A stretch of 15,459 bases of DNA from Phycisphaerae bacterium. Lineage in GTDB: Bacteria; Planctomycetota; Phycisphaerae; UBA1845; UTPLA1. Shown in pieces: positions 6,497 through 13,215 of this stretch. The stretch is from the NCBI GenBank assembly GCA_016935885.1, contig JAFGQA010000336.1, positions 1 to 15,459 of the forward strand, in the 5' to 3' direction. The notes beneath the pieces were generated by a model. The model did no database searches and was not told where the DNA came from. It saw only the letters and a program-made list of their open reading frames with translations. Position 1 is the first letter of the stretch. Every line of letters starts with the position of its first letter. Position numbers and translations under genes: made by a program.

Positions 6497-7111
6497 ATGT
6501 CAGAGGGCGTTGGAAAAATCAAGGATTGGCTGCCCCTCACTATTGCGGTGTGCGCCGTGATCCTGGCGGCCTGCTACGCGGTCACCAGGAAATCGCGCGC
6601 CGCCGAAGGCATCCACGAGATGAATGATCTTGGCGCGACGTTGTCGGACGCAGCCGAGTTTGCGCGGAAGAGCACGTTGTCACAGGCGGACGTCGAGAAG
6701 TTGGTCTCGCTGAAGGAAGAGCTCGAACACCGTATGGCCGACTGCTTGGAGCCTTCGCTGGTCCAGGCGGAGCTGATGAAATCTGCCGCCGAAGCGGGAC
6801 TGGTCCTGCGTGAGATACGCCCCATTAGACCGCAGGGCAAACCGGCGGCTCAGGAGGAAGCCGTCGATTATCCTCGCTACCGCGTTTTGGTTTGCGGGAC
6901 CTATGCTCAGATTGCCACGTACATGCGGCTCTGTACTGAACAGAGGCTTCCCGCCCGTGTGTTGGAGTTTCAACTGCGCCGATCCACGACCGAGGGCGGC
7001 CTGGATGCGCAACCGGGCCACGGATTGCAGTCCGCGGGTTTGACGGCGGACATCACGGTTGAAGCCTTTCGGCCCCTAAATCGCACGAAGGACGACGGGG
7101 ACAGCGACTGA
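6497..7111 (+). CDS. PilO/GspM-like (MshJ-like) assembly protein
   Basis: A 204-aa bitopic inner-membrane protein. Residues 11-29 (WLPLTIAVCAVILAACYAV) form a single membrane helix, preceded by a short cytoplasmic tail. Next comes a helical, coiled-coil-prone stretch (about 45-95, ADVEKLVSLKEELEHRM), then a likely ferredoxin-like domain (YPRYRVLVCGTYAQIATYMR, typical of PilO). In known systems PilO pairs with PilN and PilP to form the periplasmic alignment complex. AGGG (6484-6487) is 9 bases before the ATG. The stop overlaps the next start as TGATG. Sequence conservation in this family is low, so the call rests on topology, the GTYAQIATYM segment and gene order. Confidence 0.75.
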   Translation: MSEGVGKIKDWLPLTIAVCAVILAACYAVTRKSRAAEGIHEMNDLGATLSDAAEFARKSTLSQADVEKLVSLKEELEHRMADCLEPSLVQAELMKSAAEAGLVLREIRPIRPQGKPAAQEEAVDYPRYRVLVCGTYAQIATYMRLCTEQRLPARVLEFQLRRSTTEGGLDAQPGHGLQSAGLTADITVEAFRPLNRTKDDGDSD

Positions 7112-7656
7112 TGGACGCGCGGAAGAAGAAGGTGCTGACAGTTCTTTGCATCGGCAGCGTCATCCTGACGTGGCGGGTGTATGCGTTGATTGTCAAGCAG
7201 GTGCCGTCCGCGGCCGAGGCCGGCCCTGCGCTGACCTCGGTCTATGACGACAGCGCGGGGAATTCCAACCAGTACGCCGAGTCGCAGAAGGACATGGCGG
7301 GGATCTGGGAGCAGCAGGCGGCAGTGGGCAGCCAGCCGTGGGGGCGTGATCCGTTTGCGGACGTCCAGGGCGCGCGTCGCGAGCCCGAACCCAGGCGGAT
7401 GGAGGAGACCGTGCCAGATCGCGGTCCGCCGCCAGAGGCCCCGTCGCTCAACTTCACCGGCGTGTCTATGAGCGACGGTCAGTGGCTGGCCGTGGTACGC
7501 CGCAGCATCGTCCGCGTGGGCGATGTGATCGACGAGGAGTTCCGAGTGACCGATATCACGAAGCGGTCTGTCACGATTTCGTCGAGGGGATGGGCGTTCC
7601 GGTACGAGCTTGGCGTGAAAGAACCGGTTGTTCGCCCGCTGTGGGAGGAGCCATGA
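7111..7656 (+). CDS. PilP/GspC-like (MshK-like) secretin-connecting protein
   Basis: A 181-aa protein with an N-terminal membrane helix at about residues 8-28 and no lipobox, so it differs from lipoprotein PilP and resembles GspC or MshK in anchoring. A disordered linker contains WGRDPF (77-82), a motif seen just before the homology region in PilP/GspC relatives. Residues about 112-175 form a small beta domain: a LNFTGV start, an LAVVRR strand, RVGDVID, then FRVTDITKRSVTIS. In known systems this domain contacts the N-terminal domains of the secretin. The ATG shares its A with the previous stop, and the end overlaps the secretin start by four bases (ATGA). Confidence 0.8.
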   Translation: MDARKKKVLTVLCIGSVILTWRVYALIVKQVPSAAEAGPALTSVYDDSAGNSNQYAESQKDMAGIWEQQAAVGSQPWGRDPFADVQGARREPEPRRMEETVPDRGPPPEAPSLNFTGVSMSDGQWLAVVRRSIVRVGDVIDEEFRVTDITKRSVTISSRGWAFRYELGVKEPVVRPLWEEP

Positions 7657-9689
7657 GTCGGCAGAAGATAACGCTACTGTGCATGGCCATGATCGTTTTG
7701 TGGGCCGCCGTGCGCGCCGCCGCGGGCGACGATGCAAAGGATCGGGCCGCGGACAAGGAGCCGCGTTCGTCGGAGACGGCGAAGAGCGCGATCGGCAACG
7801 CGCTGCTCCTGTTGGGCTCAAAGGCGGCCGCGAACGAAGGAGCAGAGGAGGGAACGCGTGAAGGAACGAAGGGAGACGTGAACACGGAGGAGGGCCGTGT
7901 GGCGGCACGAGGGGCTGGCGCCGAAAGGCGAATCACGCTCCAAACGGCCAGCACCGACATCGGCAACGCGCTCCGTCTCGTTGCCGAACAGGGCGGCTTG
8001 AATCTGGTCATCGGCCCGAGGGTCGAAGGGGAAGTCTCCGTGTACCTCGAGGACGTGCCCGTCGGGACGGCGCTGAAGGCCATCGCGATCAACAACGGCT
8101 TTGCGTACACGGTCGAGGACGGCGTGATCACGGTGTCCAGGCCGCGGGAGCAGAGCAAGAACGAGGAGGAGATCATCCCCCCGATTGATACTCAAGTCTT
8201 CACGCTGCAATGGCAGGACGCGGAGCGTGTCAAGGACGCCCTCGAGTATGCCTTGACCCAATACGGCAGGATCAAGGTGCTCAACGAGAACAGCGATGGC
8301 GGTTATCAGACGACGAGGCTCTCCGATCTGAGCGGCGATATCGAAGATTCCAATGTAAAATCGTACACCGCGACGTCTGGTTCCCAGGCCGGCGGTGCGT
8401 TGGGTGCTGGCGGCACTGCGACGGCCGGGGGGGTGCCGCGCAACGCCAGGAAGCTGGTCGTGACAGACACGTTGGACAATCTCCCGCGCATCGCGGATCT
8501 GATCGCAGATCTCGACAAGATGCCTCCGCAGGTCCTGATCGAGGCGCGGATCATCGAGATGACCACCGACCTCCAGCGTCAGCTCGGCATCGACTGGAAC
8601 GTGGACGTACTGGCAAACGGGCCGGTGCTCAACCACGAGTTGCCGCTCAACTGGCGGGCCGGCTTCTCCGGCGGCGGAGAGATCCGCCACTCGCCCGATG
8701 GGACCGTGCAGACCTCCACGGGCCTGGCGTTGGGGACGATCGACTTCTCCCGATTCACAGCCCTGGTTCGCGTGCACCAATCGGACAATGCGATCCGGCT
8801 GCTGGCCAATCCCAGGCTGCTCGTCTTCAACAACCACAGCGCGAGCATCCTCGTCGGTGAGCGGTATCCGCTTCTCGAGGCCAACATCACCGATGAGGGC
8901 ACCCTTACAGAGGCCTTCGACACCTACATCCCCGTTGGCATCCAACTCGAGGTGACACCGAGCATCATGTCCGACGGCAGGATCACTATGCTCGTCCACC
9001 CGGCGACGAGCGCGCTGGGGGACGAGGTCGTCGGCACGACCGGCCTGCGCGTCAGACGGATCCTGACGCGAGAAATCGATACTCGTGTCATCATGCAAGA
9101 CGGCCAGACCGTGGTGCTCGGCGGCCTCATCAGCGATCGAAAGACCCGGACCATCAATAAGATTCCCGGACTGGGCGATCTGCCGATCCTGGACGTGCTG
9201 TTTCGACAGGAGAACCCGGCCTCGCAACGTGTGGACCTGTTGATCTTCCTGACCGCGCACGTTGAACATGCCGTAGAATTCACCGAGCGGGATCAGAAGA
9301 TCCTCGACATGTATCGGCCGCAGTTCAAACAGGTCGATCGACTGCAGGACGTGCAGTTGCATTTTGAAATCCCGACCGAGTACGAAGCGCCCCGGCCGAT
9401 GTTCGGCGACCCGCCGGTTGTTGAAACCGACGGTGACCTCGACGAATCGGCCAGCGATTTCGAGGAATCGGCCAGCGATGACGCCGTAGCCGGATGGATG
9501 GCCGAGGTCGGTATCGAGCATTCACGGAAGACAGGAGCCGCGAGCGAACCCGGTCAGGGCGAGGCTCGGCACTACGATCCGAAGTTCAAGCTGGTCGCGC
9601 CGCGGTGCAGCGAGGGGCGACGCGGCGGGCCAGATCAGCCCAGGAACCAGGAGGCCGTTCCGACGGCTCGCATCGAGGAGACGCCCTGA
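7653..9689 (+). CDS. Outer-membrane secretin (PilQ/MshL/GspD family)
   Basis: Ring-forming outer-membrane channel for pilus or substrate exit, 678 aa. The ATG at 7653 overlaps the previous stop, has GGAGG 4 bases upstream, and gives a clean signal peptide (about 1-24, ending VRAAAG). The frame is open upstream to 7482, but that would lose the signal peptide. An STN/N0 domain runs from about 92 to 165 (RITLQTASTDIGNALRLVAE), followed by an N1-like domain and a Gly-rich linker (GGALGAGGTATAGG). The secretin core starts near 294 (VLIEARIIEM) and contains DGQTVVLGGL near 484 and KIPGLGDLPILDVLF. The layout with an STN domain is that of PilQ/MshL. Oddities are a charged low-complexity linker before the STN domain and a ~130-residue acidic tail. 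Confidence 0.95.
   Translation: MSRQKITLLCMAMIVLWAAVRAAAGDDAKDRAADKEPRSSETAKSAIGNALLLLGSKAAANEGAEEGTREGTKGDVNTEEGRVAARGAGAERRITLQTASTDIGNALRLVAEQGGLNLVIGPRVEGEVSVYLEDVPVGTALKAIAINNGFAYTVEDGVITVSRPREQSKNEEEIIPPIDTQVFTLQWQDAERVKDALEYALTQYGRIKVLNENSDGGYQTTRLSDLSGDIEDSNVKSYTATSGSQAGGALGAGGTATAGGVPRNARKLVVTDTLDNLPRIADLIADLDKMPPQVLIEARIIEMTTDLQRQLGIDWNVDVLANGPVLNHELPLNWRAGFSGGGEIRHSPDGTVQTSTGLALGTIDFSRFTALVRVHQSDNAIRLLANPRLLVFNNHSASILVGERYPLLEANITDEGTLTEAFDTYIPVGIQLEVTPSIMSDGRITMLVHPATSALGDEVVGTTGLRVRRILTREIDTRVIMQDGQTVVLGGLISDRKTRTINKIPGLGDLPILDVLFRQENPASQRVDLLIFLTAHVEHAVEFTERDQKILDMYRPQFKQVDRLQDVQLHFEIPTEYEAPRPMFGDPPVVETDGDLDESASDFEESASDDAVAGWMAEVGIEHSRKTGAASEPGQGEARHYDPKFKLVAPRCSEGRRGGPDQPRNQEAVPTARIEETP
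9442..9483 (+). repeat. Two 21-bp tandem units in the secretin tail
   Basis: Units 9442-9462 and 9463-9483 share a perfect 15-bp core and encode DESASDF and EESASDD-like heptads. This looks like a recent duplication in a disordered acidic region after the secretin core. Confidence 0.6.
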
Positions 9690-9690
9690 T

Positions 9691-10218
9691 ATGCCTGCAA
9701 GATTCCTGGTTGGACTCGTCGGTGCGAGTCTGCTTCTCGCGGCAGGATGTCGTTCGCTGAACGACGGGAACAAGCCCGTCGAACAGGGTCTCGTCGAGGC
9801 CCCGGACGCCTCGCCGGCCATGACGCCGGCCGAACTTGGCCGAAGGTACCGCGCGTTGAGTGCCGAAGGTGTCAGGCTTGCCGGACAGCGGCAGCCTGGT
9901 CTGGCGCTTGCGGCCTTTGAGCAGGCCGTGGCGCTCCGGCCCGAATCGGCGGAGGCCCTCTTCAACCTGGCCGCGTGCTATGAAGACATGGGGGACCCGA
10001 TGCGGGCCGTCAATATCTACCGTCGCGTCTTGCAGATGACGCCGGACGACGCAGACTGTTACCGCAACCTGGGGACCAGCTTCATCAAGATGTACTACCG
10101 GGAGAGAAGCCCAGTCTGGCGGAAGATGGCACGGGAAGCGTGGCGCCGCTCGCTTGCCTTGAGGTCGGAGCAACCCGACGTTCGGGCCTTTCTGGCCAGC
10201 ACCGATTCAGTCGATTGA
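9691..10218 (+). CDS. TPR lipoprotein, candidate pilotin or MshN-like
   Basis: A 175-aa predicted lipoprotein. The signal peptide ends with the lipobox LAAGC (C20), with Arg next to the Cys, so outer-membrane sorting is possible. At least two tetratricopeptide units are visible at about residues 70-137 (AFEQAVALRPESAEALFNLA; VNIYRRVLQMTPDDADCYRNLG). It starts one base after the secretin stop, with GAGGAG (9675-9680) 10 bases upstream, so it is clearly in the same operon. TPR lipoproteins such as PilF/PilW act as pilotins for secretin assembly, and MSHA loci carry a TPR protein, MshN. A role in secretin placement or stability is therefore a reasonable inference, but PilF has about six repeats and this protein is shorter. 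Confidence 0.8.
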   Translation: MPARFLVGLVGASLLLAAGCRSLNDGNKPVEQGLVEAPDASPAMTPAELGRRYRALSAEGVRLAGQRQPGLALAAFEQAVALRPESAEALFNLAACYEDMGDPMRAVNIYRRVLQMTPDDADCYRNLGTSFIKMYYRERSPVWRKMAREAWRRSLALRSEQPDVRAFLASTDSVD

Positions 10219-10232
10219 GGACGAGCTGCGTC

Positions 10233-11204
10233 ATGTCGCCGGCCGACGAAATCATAGAACGGATCCGCCGCGATCCGAAGATCCCCGCTCCATCGCAGAC
10301 CGTCTTCAAGGTCCTCGAGCTAACGCAGGATCCTGACTGCGACACGCGGAAGGTGGCCGCCGTCATCAGTCGCGACGGAGGCCTGACGGCGCAACTGCTG
10401 CGTCAGGCCAACAGCGCGTTGTACGGCTTCCAATCGCCGACGTCTTCGGTGGCGGAAGCCTGCGTGCGGCTTGGCCTGAAGCGCGTGCGGACGGCAGTGA
10501 TCAATCAACACGTCGTGAACGGTTTGGGCAAGGCTTGCCCGCACGGCTTCGACGCCCAACGCCAATGGCAGGCGGCGTTTGCCACCAGCGTCGCGGCGCA
10601 CGACCTCTGCAGGCGACTCCTGCCCCAATCGGCTGAAGACGCCGGCACTGCGGGACTGCTATGCGATATCGGCGCGGGATTGATGGCCTTCGGCATTCCT
10701 GAGCGATATCGGGCCGTGCTCGACCAGCCGTTGCGCCCGCCTTGTCCTGATTTCGACAAGATTGAAAGGCGCTTGCTGGGTGTCACACACTGCGAAGTGG
10801 GAGCCGCCATCCTCGCCGACTGGAAACTGGAGCAGCGCATCATTGACGCGGTACGCCTGCACCACGCGGACCCGTCGTCGCTGACCGACCGCAAACCGGA
10901 CACATTCGCGACCATCGTGGCCGCCGCCGCAACCTTGTCAGGCATCGCACTGAGCGGCTCTGACATGGACAATGTCGCCGCGCTGTTCGCCCAGTTGGAG
11001 ACACTGACGCCGAAAGCGAACGCCCTCGTCACCGACCTGCTGGACCGGCTCGTGAGCCACATTCAGAACACGGCTAGCTCCTACGCCGTCGAACTGGGCC
11101 CCATCGGCCACATGGAGGCGAACTTCGAAGAACTGATGCGCGACCTGCCAGATGTTCGCCGAAGCATGTCCTACGCGCCAATGCCACGTGACACGATCTC
11201 GTGA
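10233..11204 (+). CDS. HDOD-domain signalling protein
   Basis: A 323-aa cytoplasmic protein that is mostly one HDOD domain (about residues 10-220). The ATG at 10233 follows the lipoprotein stop by 14 bases; GAGG (10217-10220) is 12 bases away. The N-terminus (PKIPAPSQTVFKVLELTQDP) and SRDGGLTAQLLRQANSALYG are classic HDOD. The family resembles HD phosphohydrolases but has lost catalysis; here the usual HDIG-like site is LCDIG (C144-G147), with Cys for His, while HH at 210-211 is kept. About 100 residues of helical sequence follow. HDOD proteins are linked to c-di-GMP signalling and surface motility in several bacteria, which would suit its place behind pilus genes, but its partner is unknown. 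Confidence 0.88.
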   Translation: MSPADEIIERIRRDPKIPAPSQTVFKVLELTQDPDCDTRKVAAVISRDGGLTAQLLRQANSALYGFQSPTSSVAEACVRLGLKRVRTAVINQHVVNGLGKACPHGFDAQRQWQAAFATSVAAHDLCRRLLPQSAEDAGTAGLLCDIGAGLMAFGIPERYRAVLDQPLRPPCPDFDKIERRLLGVTHCEVGAAILADWKLEQRIIDAVRLHHADPSSLTDRKPDTFATIVAAAATLSGIALSGSDMDNVAALFAQLETLTPKANALVTDLLDRLVSHIQNTASSYAVELGPIGHMEANFEELMRDLPDVRRSMSYAPMPRDTIS

Positions 11205-11291
11205 CAAGTCGGGCGCGGTACGGTTCTCTTGAGGCAATGTGGATCACCCCCGCGCCGAATCCCGAGCGCGATGCGGACGAACTGGCGGGAA

Positions 11292-11789
11292 TCAAGACTC
11301 GGGCGCAGAGATGTGGATGTCCTGCGGACGTGGCTTCGCCAGGCCGGGTGGCTGTGGCTGGAGTGGCTTGCCTGGCACAGGCGTCAGAGTGCCCGGGTGC
11401 GGGTGCGGCGAGCCGCTCGACTGCGGCCTGGGCCGGCTGATCGAAGTTTCTGATGCGGCTTGGCCGGTGGTGACGTGGCCGGTGAACATGGCACCATCGG
11501 TAATCTCCAGGCGGTTCGTACGCAGGTCACCCTCCATCCTGGCCGTGGCGAGCAGGTGCAGTTTCTCGGAAACGGTGAGGTTGCCCTTGCACTCACCCTC
11601 GACCTTGATATTGGCGGCCTCGACATCGGCAGCCACCTTGGCTCCTTCGGCAACGTGCAGGGTGCCCTTGGACTTGATGTTCCCCTCGAATCCACCTTCG
11701 ATTCGAACGCCTTTTTCGAACGTCATCTCGCCCTTGAATTTGGCATCAGTGCCGATGACCGTTGGGAATTCGCCGTTCACTTCGGCCAT
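11292..11789 (-). CDS. Bactofilin
   Basis: A 165-aa polymerising cytoskeletal protein. The start at 11789 is chosen because GGGAGG lies about 10 bases upstream and the N-terminus MAEVNGEFPTVIGTDAKFKG fits the family. An in-frame ATG at 11831 is possible but has a poorly spaced ribosome-binding site. Residues about 10-115 show the right-handed beta-helix pattern with short glycine-rich turns (GVRIEGGFEGNIKSKGTLHV, AADVEAANIKVEGECKGNLT). The C-terminal ~45 residues are rich in Pro, Ser and Gln and probably disordered. Bactofilins form filaments at the membrane and place proteins such as those of cell shape or motility. It converges on the HDOD gene, so a functional tie to the pilus is only suggested by position. 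Confidence 0.93.
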   Translation of the reverse strand: MAEVNGEFPTVIGTDAKFKGEMTFEKGVRIEGGFEGNIKSKGTLHVAEGAKVAADVEAANIKVEGECKGNLTVSEKLHLLATARMEGDLRTNRLEITDGAMFTGHVTTGQAASETSISRPRPQSSGSPHPHPGTLTPVPGKPLQPQPPGLAKPRPQDIHISAPES

Positions 11790-11870
11790 GAGTTCGTATC
11801 CTCCCGGCGTTTGTTGGACGCCCTCAACCATCGTGGGTTTGCCCGGTGGGCCCCTCCTTGAAGCCCACAT

Positions 11871-11898
11871 AGTATAACGTCTTGCCAGTGAATTACAA
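11871..11898 (-). promoter_or_regulatory. Sigma-70-type promoter for the bactofilin gene
   Basis: On the minus strand, TTGTAA (11893-11898) and TATACT (11871-11876) are separated by 16 bases. They match the -35 consensus at 4 of 6 positions and the -10 at 5 of 6. Transcription would begin near 11864, giving a leader of about 75 bases before the chosen start. This is the most AT-rich spot in a GC-rich region. Confidence 0.55.
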
Positions 11899-12045
11899 CC
11901 GGTCCCAATGCCTCGTCCGGGCCGCGGCGCTGCCCTGATGATGACCGATACGCTATCAAGTTTCAACGGTCGCGCGGCCACGGTCCTTTCGGGGGCGGAC
12001 AAAAAGCCGAAACCCGGCCTGAACAGCGCGGAAGCGGGTGGGAAG

Positions 12046-12187
12046 GGGTCCGTGACACCTCCGGCGGGATTCGATTCTGGGTGCCACGGGCGGCTTGTCC
12101 GCCCGTGCGGTCTCTCCGGTGGGCGCATGGGGCATACACACTGGCAGGCAAGCTGTCTATGGCACCCGCCCAGGCTGTCACGGACCC
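12046..12187. repeat. Nested palindromic repeat element
   Basis: A perfect 12-bp inverted repeat (12046-12057 and 12176-12187) encloses a second one (GGGTGCCA 12079-12086, TGGCACCC 12160-12167). Inside lie a perfect 9-bp stem, CACGGGCGG-CTTGT-CCGCCCGTG (12085-12107), and a weaker GGCAG-GCAAG-CTGTC hairpin. It sits between the stop of the PrcB-like gene and the bactofilin promoter. The remainder of the 422-base gap 11790-12211 holds that promoter and no visible gene. The structure could also end transcription of the PrcB-like gene. Confidence 0.75.
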
Positions 12188-12211
12188 GGCGGGAAGCTGG
12201 CTGGACGGCTG

Positions 12212-12700
12212 CTACCATCCAGCGGGCAGCGGGCTCTGGTCCCAGGAACGCGTACGCTGGGGTGGCTCCGGGGCGAAATCGGCCACGTTCAGGTCGCTCC
12301 AAGGCACCACGGCGATGCAGTACGGGCTTGCCATGGCCAACGGGGCATTGGGAGGCGGCGATGTAACCGCGATGGCGACGCGAAGTTCGTGGCCCTGCCG
12401 CCAGACCCGGTCGATGCTGACACCGAAGCGATCCGAGGTCACCCGGCCGAGCGTGACGATCAGCAGCATCTCCCGGGAGAAATCCACAGGCACATCCTCG
12501 ATGGGAACCCGCGCGAGCGTTGCCGGATCGCGCACGACGATCTGCATGGCCCGTGTTTCGTGCGAGTGGGTCCCGGAGGCCCGGCGCAAGATAGGAAGCT
12601 CCTCCCCATCCGCAGGATTCTCTCGAACGCCATCGCGGAATTCGTGGCAGCCACCCATCATCAACAGCGGCACCAATGCAAGCGATAGCCTGACGCCCAC
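12212..12700 (-). CDS. Lipoprotein with PrcB-like C-terminal domain
   Basis: A 162-aa predicted lipoprotein. GTG at 12700 is chosen because AGGAGG (complement of 12708-12713) lies 7 bases upstream and it begins a short signal peptide with lipobox LMMGGC (C18). The reading frame is open far upstream, to 13072, but that stretch is repeats. From about residue 50, the pattern VPIEDVPVDFSREMLLIVTLG, then a beta strand pair, then PPPNAPLAMASPYCIAVVPW, resembles the PrcB C-terminal domain, first known from a protein that stabilises the PrtP protease complex of Treponema. Such lipoproteins are common in environmental bacteria and mostly uncharacterised. The Thr-Gly-Gly-Tyr seen in many members is replaced here by SDRFGV. 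No partner protease is visible next to it. Confidence 0.65.
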   Translation of the reverse strand: MGVRLSLALVPLLMMGGCHEFRDGVRENPADGEELPILRRASGTHSHETRAMQIVVRDPATLARVPIEDVPVDFSREMLLIVTLGRVTSDRFGVSIDRVWRQGHELRVAIAVTSPPPNAPLAMASPYCIAVVPWSDLNVADFAPEPPQRTRSWDQSPLPAGW

Positions 12701-12766
12701 CCTTACACCTCCTGTGGCCTGGCCCCGATGGTCCGTGGCAAGACGCCGATGAAACACCGGGTACGT

Positions 12767-12878
12767 GTTTAGAGGCTGTTTCAGGACCCCGTGTGGCACC
12801 AGCGCCAAAGCCGGTGGATTGGATGATTCACCGGGCATTCTCTCGCTTGTCTCCACAGTTCTGAAACAGCTTCTTACC
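12767..12878. mobile_element. MITE-like element with 20-bp terminal inverted repeats
   Basis: Bases 12767-12786 and the complement of 12859-12878 match at 16 of 20 positions, including a perfect 10-bp core, GCTGTTTCAG. The 112-bp interval is too short for a protein and holds none. Similar GAGGCTGTTTCA ends occur on insertion sequences, but I see no clear target-site duplication. A long stem-loop that is not mobile is the alternative. It lies in the 515-base gene-free stretch 12701-13215. Confidence 0.4.
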
Positions 12879-12920
12879 CGTGGGCATCCATTCCGGCCTG
12901 TTCTCACGGGTCGTTCATAC

Positions 12921-13032
12921 AACACCGCTCGAACGCTAGACCCGTGCAACGCCGGTGCCGTAGCACTGGCGGGCGAGCCGCCAGTGGCACCCAACCCCGC
13001 TCGAACGTTAAACCCGTGCAACGCCGGTGCCG
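12921..13032. repeat. Pair of 40-bp direct repeats around a perfect hairpin
   Basis: The 40-bp units 12921-12960 and 12993-13032 match at 37 positions. Between them, CACTGGCGG-GCGAG-CCGCCAGTG (12964-12986) is a perfect 9-bp stem followed by GGCACC. The hairpin belongs to the same family as 12085-12107 and 15403-15425. The direct repeats suggest duplication of a composite repeat unit. Confidence 0.75.
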
Positions 13033-13073
13033 CAACTTCCCCGCGAGCCGCGAACATTCCAGTACGGGCCATC

Positions 13074-13100
13074 CAGCGCGGCCTTTGGCCGCCACCAAAG
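13074..13100. repeat. 27-bp GCGGCC-TTT-GGCCGC hairpin repeat, copy 2
   Basis: This is the inverted copy of 2849-2875 with two mismatches; a perfect 6-bp stem (13078-13092) is kept with a 3-base loop. The remaining 115 bases to the next start (13216) show no gene. Confidence 0.7.
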
Positions 13101-13215
13101 AACCTGCGCAGGCGAGGTGCCCTGGTTCTGCAACGCTACATGGTAGCTGCTGGTCCGGCCTGTGGGCAATGCCGCCAGTTTGACCACCCGGTCCTTGCGC
13201 GGCTAGGATTCTTAT

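Noticed and set aside
7818..9521. 567-aa open frame on the minus strand opposite the secretin
   Set aside because: It is antisense to clear secretin motifs and its translation shows no domain.
12081..12752. Plus-strand open frame across the PrcB-like gene and the nested repeat
   Set aside because: It starts inside a palindromic repeat and lies opposite a lipoprotein gene with a lipobox and a well-spaced ribosome-binding site.
12921..13032. CRISPR array
   Set aside because: There are only two 40-bp units, and the spacer is itself a palindromic family repeat; no third unit and no cas genes are seen.
13180..13209. Promoter TTGACC-18-TAGGAT before the secreted TPR-like gene
   Set aside because: The -10 box would overlap the ribosome-binding site and place the transcript start at the start codon, and it matches consensus at only 4 of 6; too weak to call.
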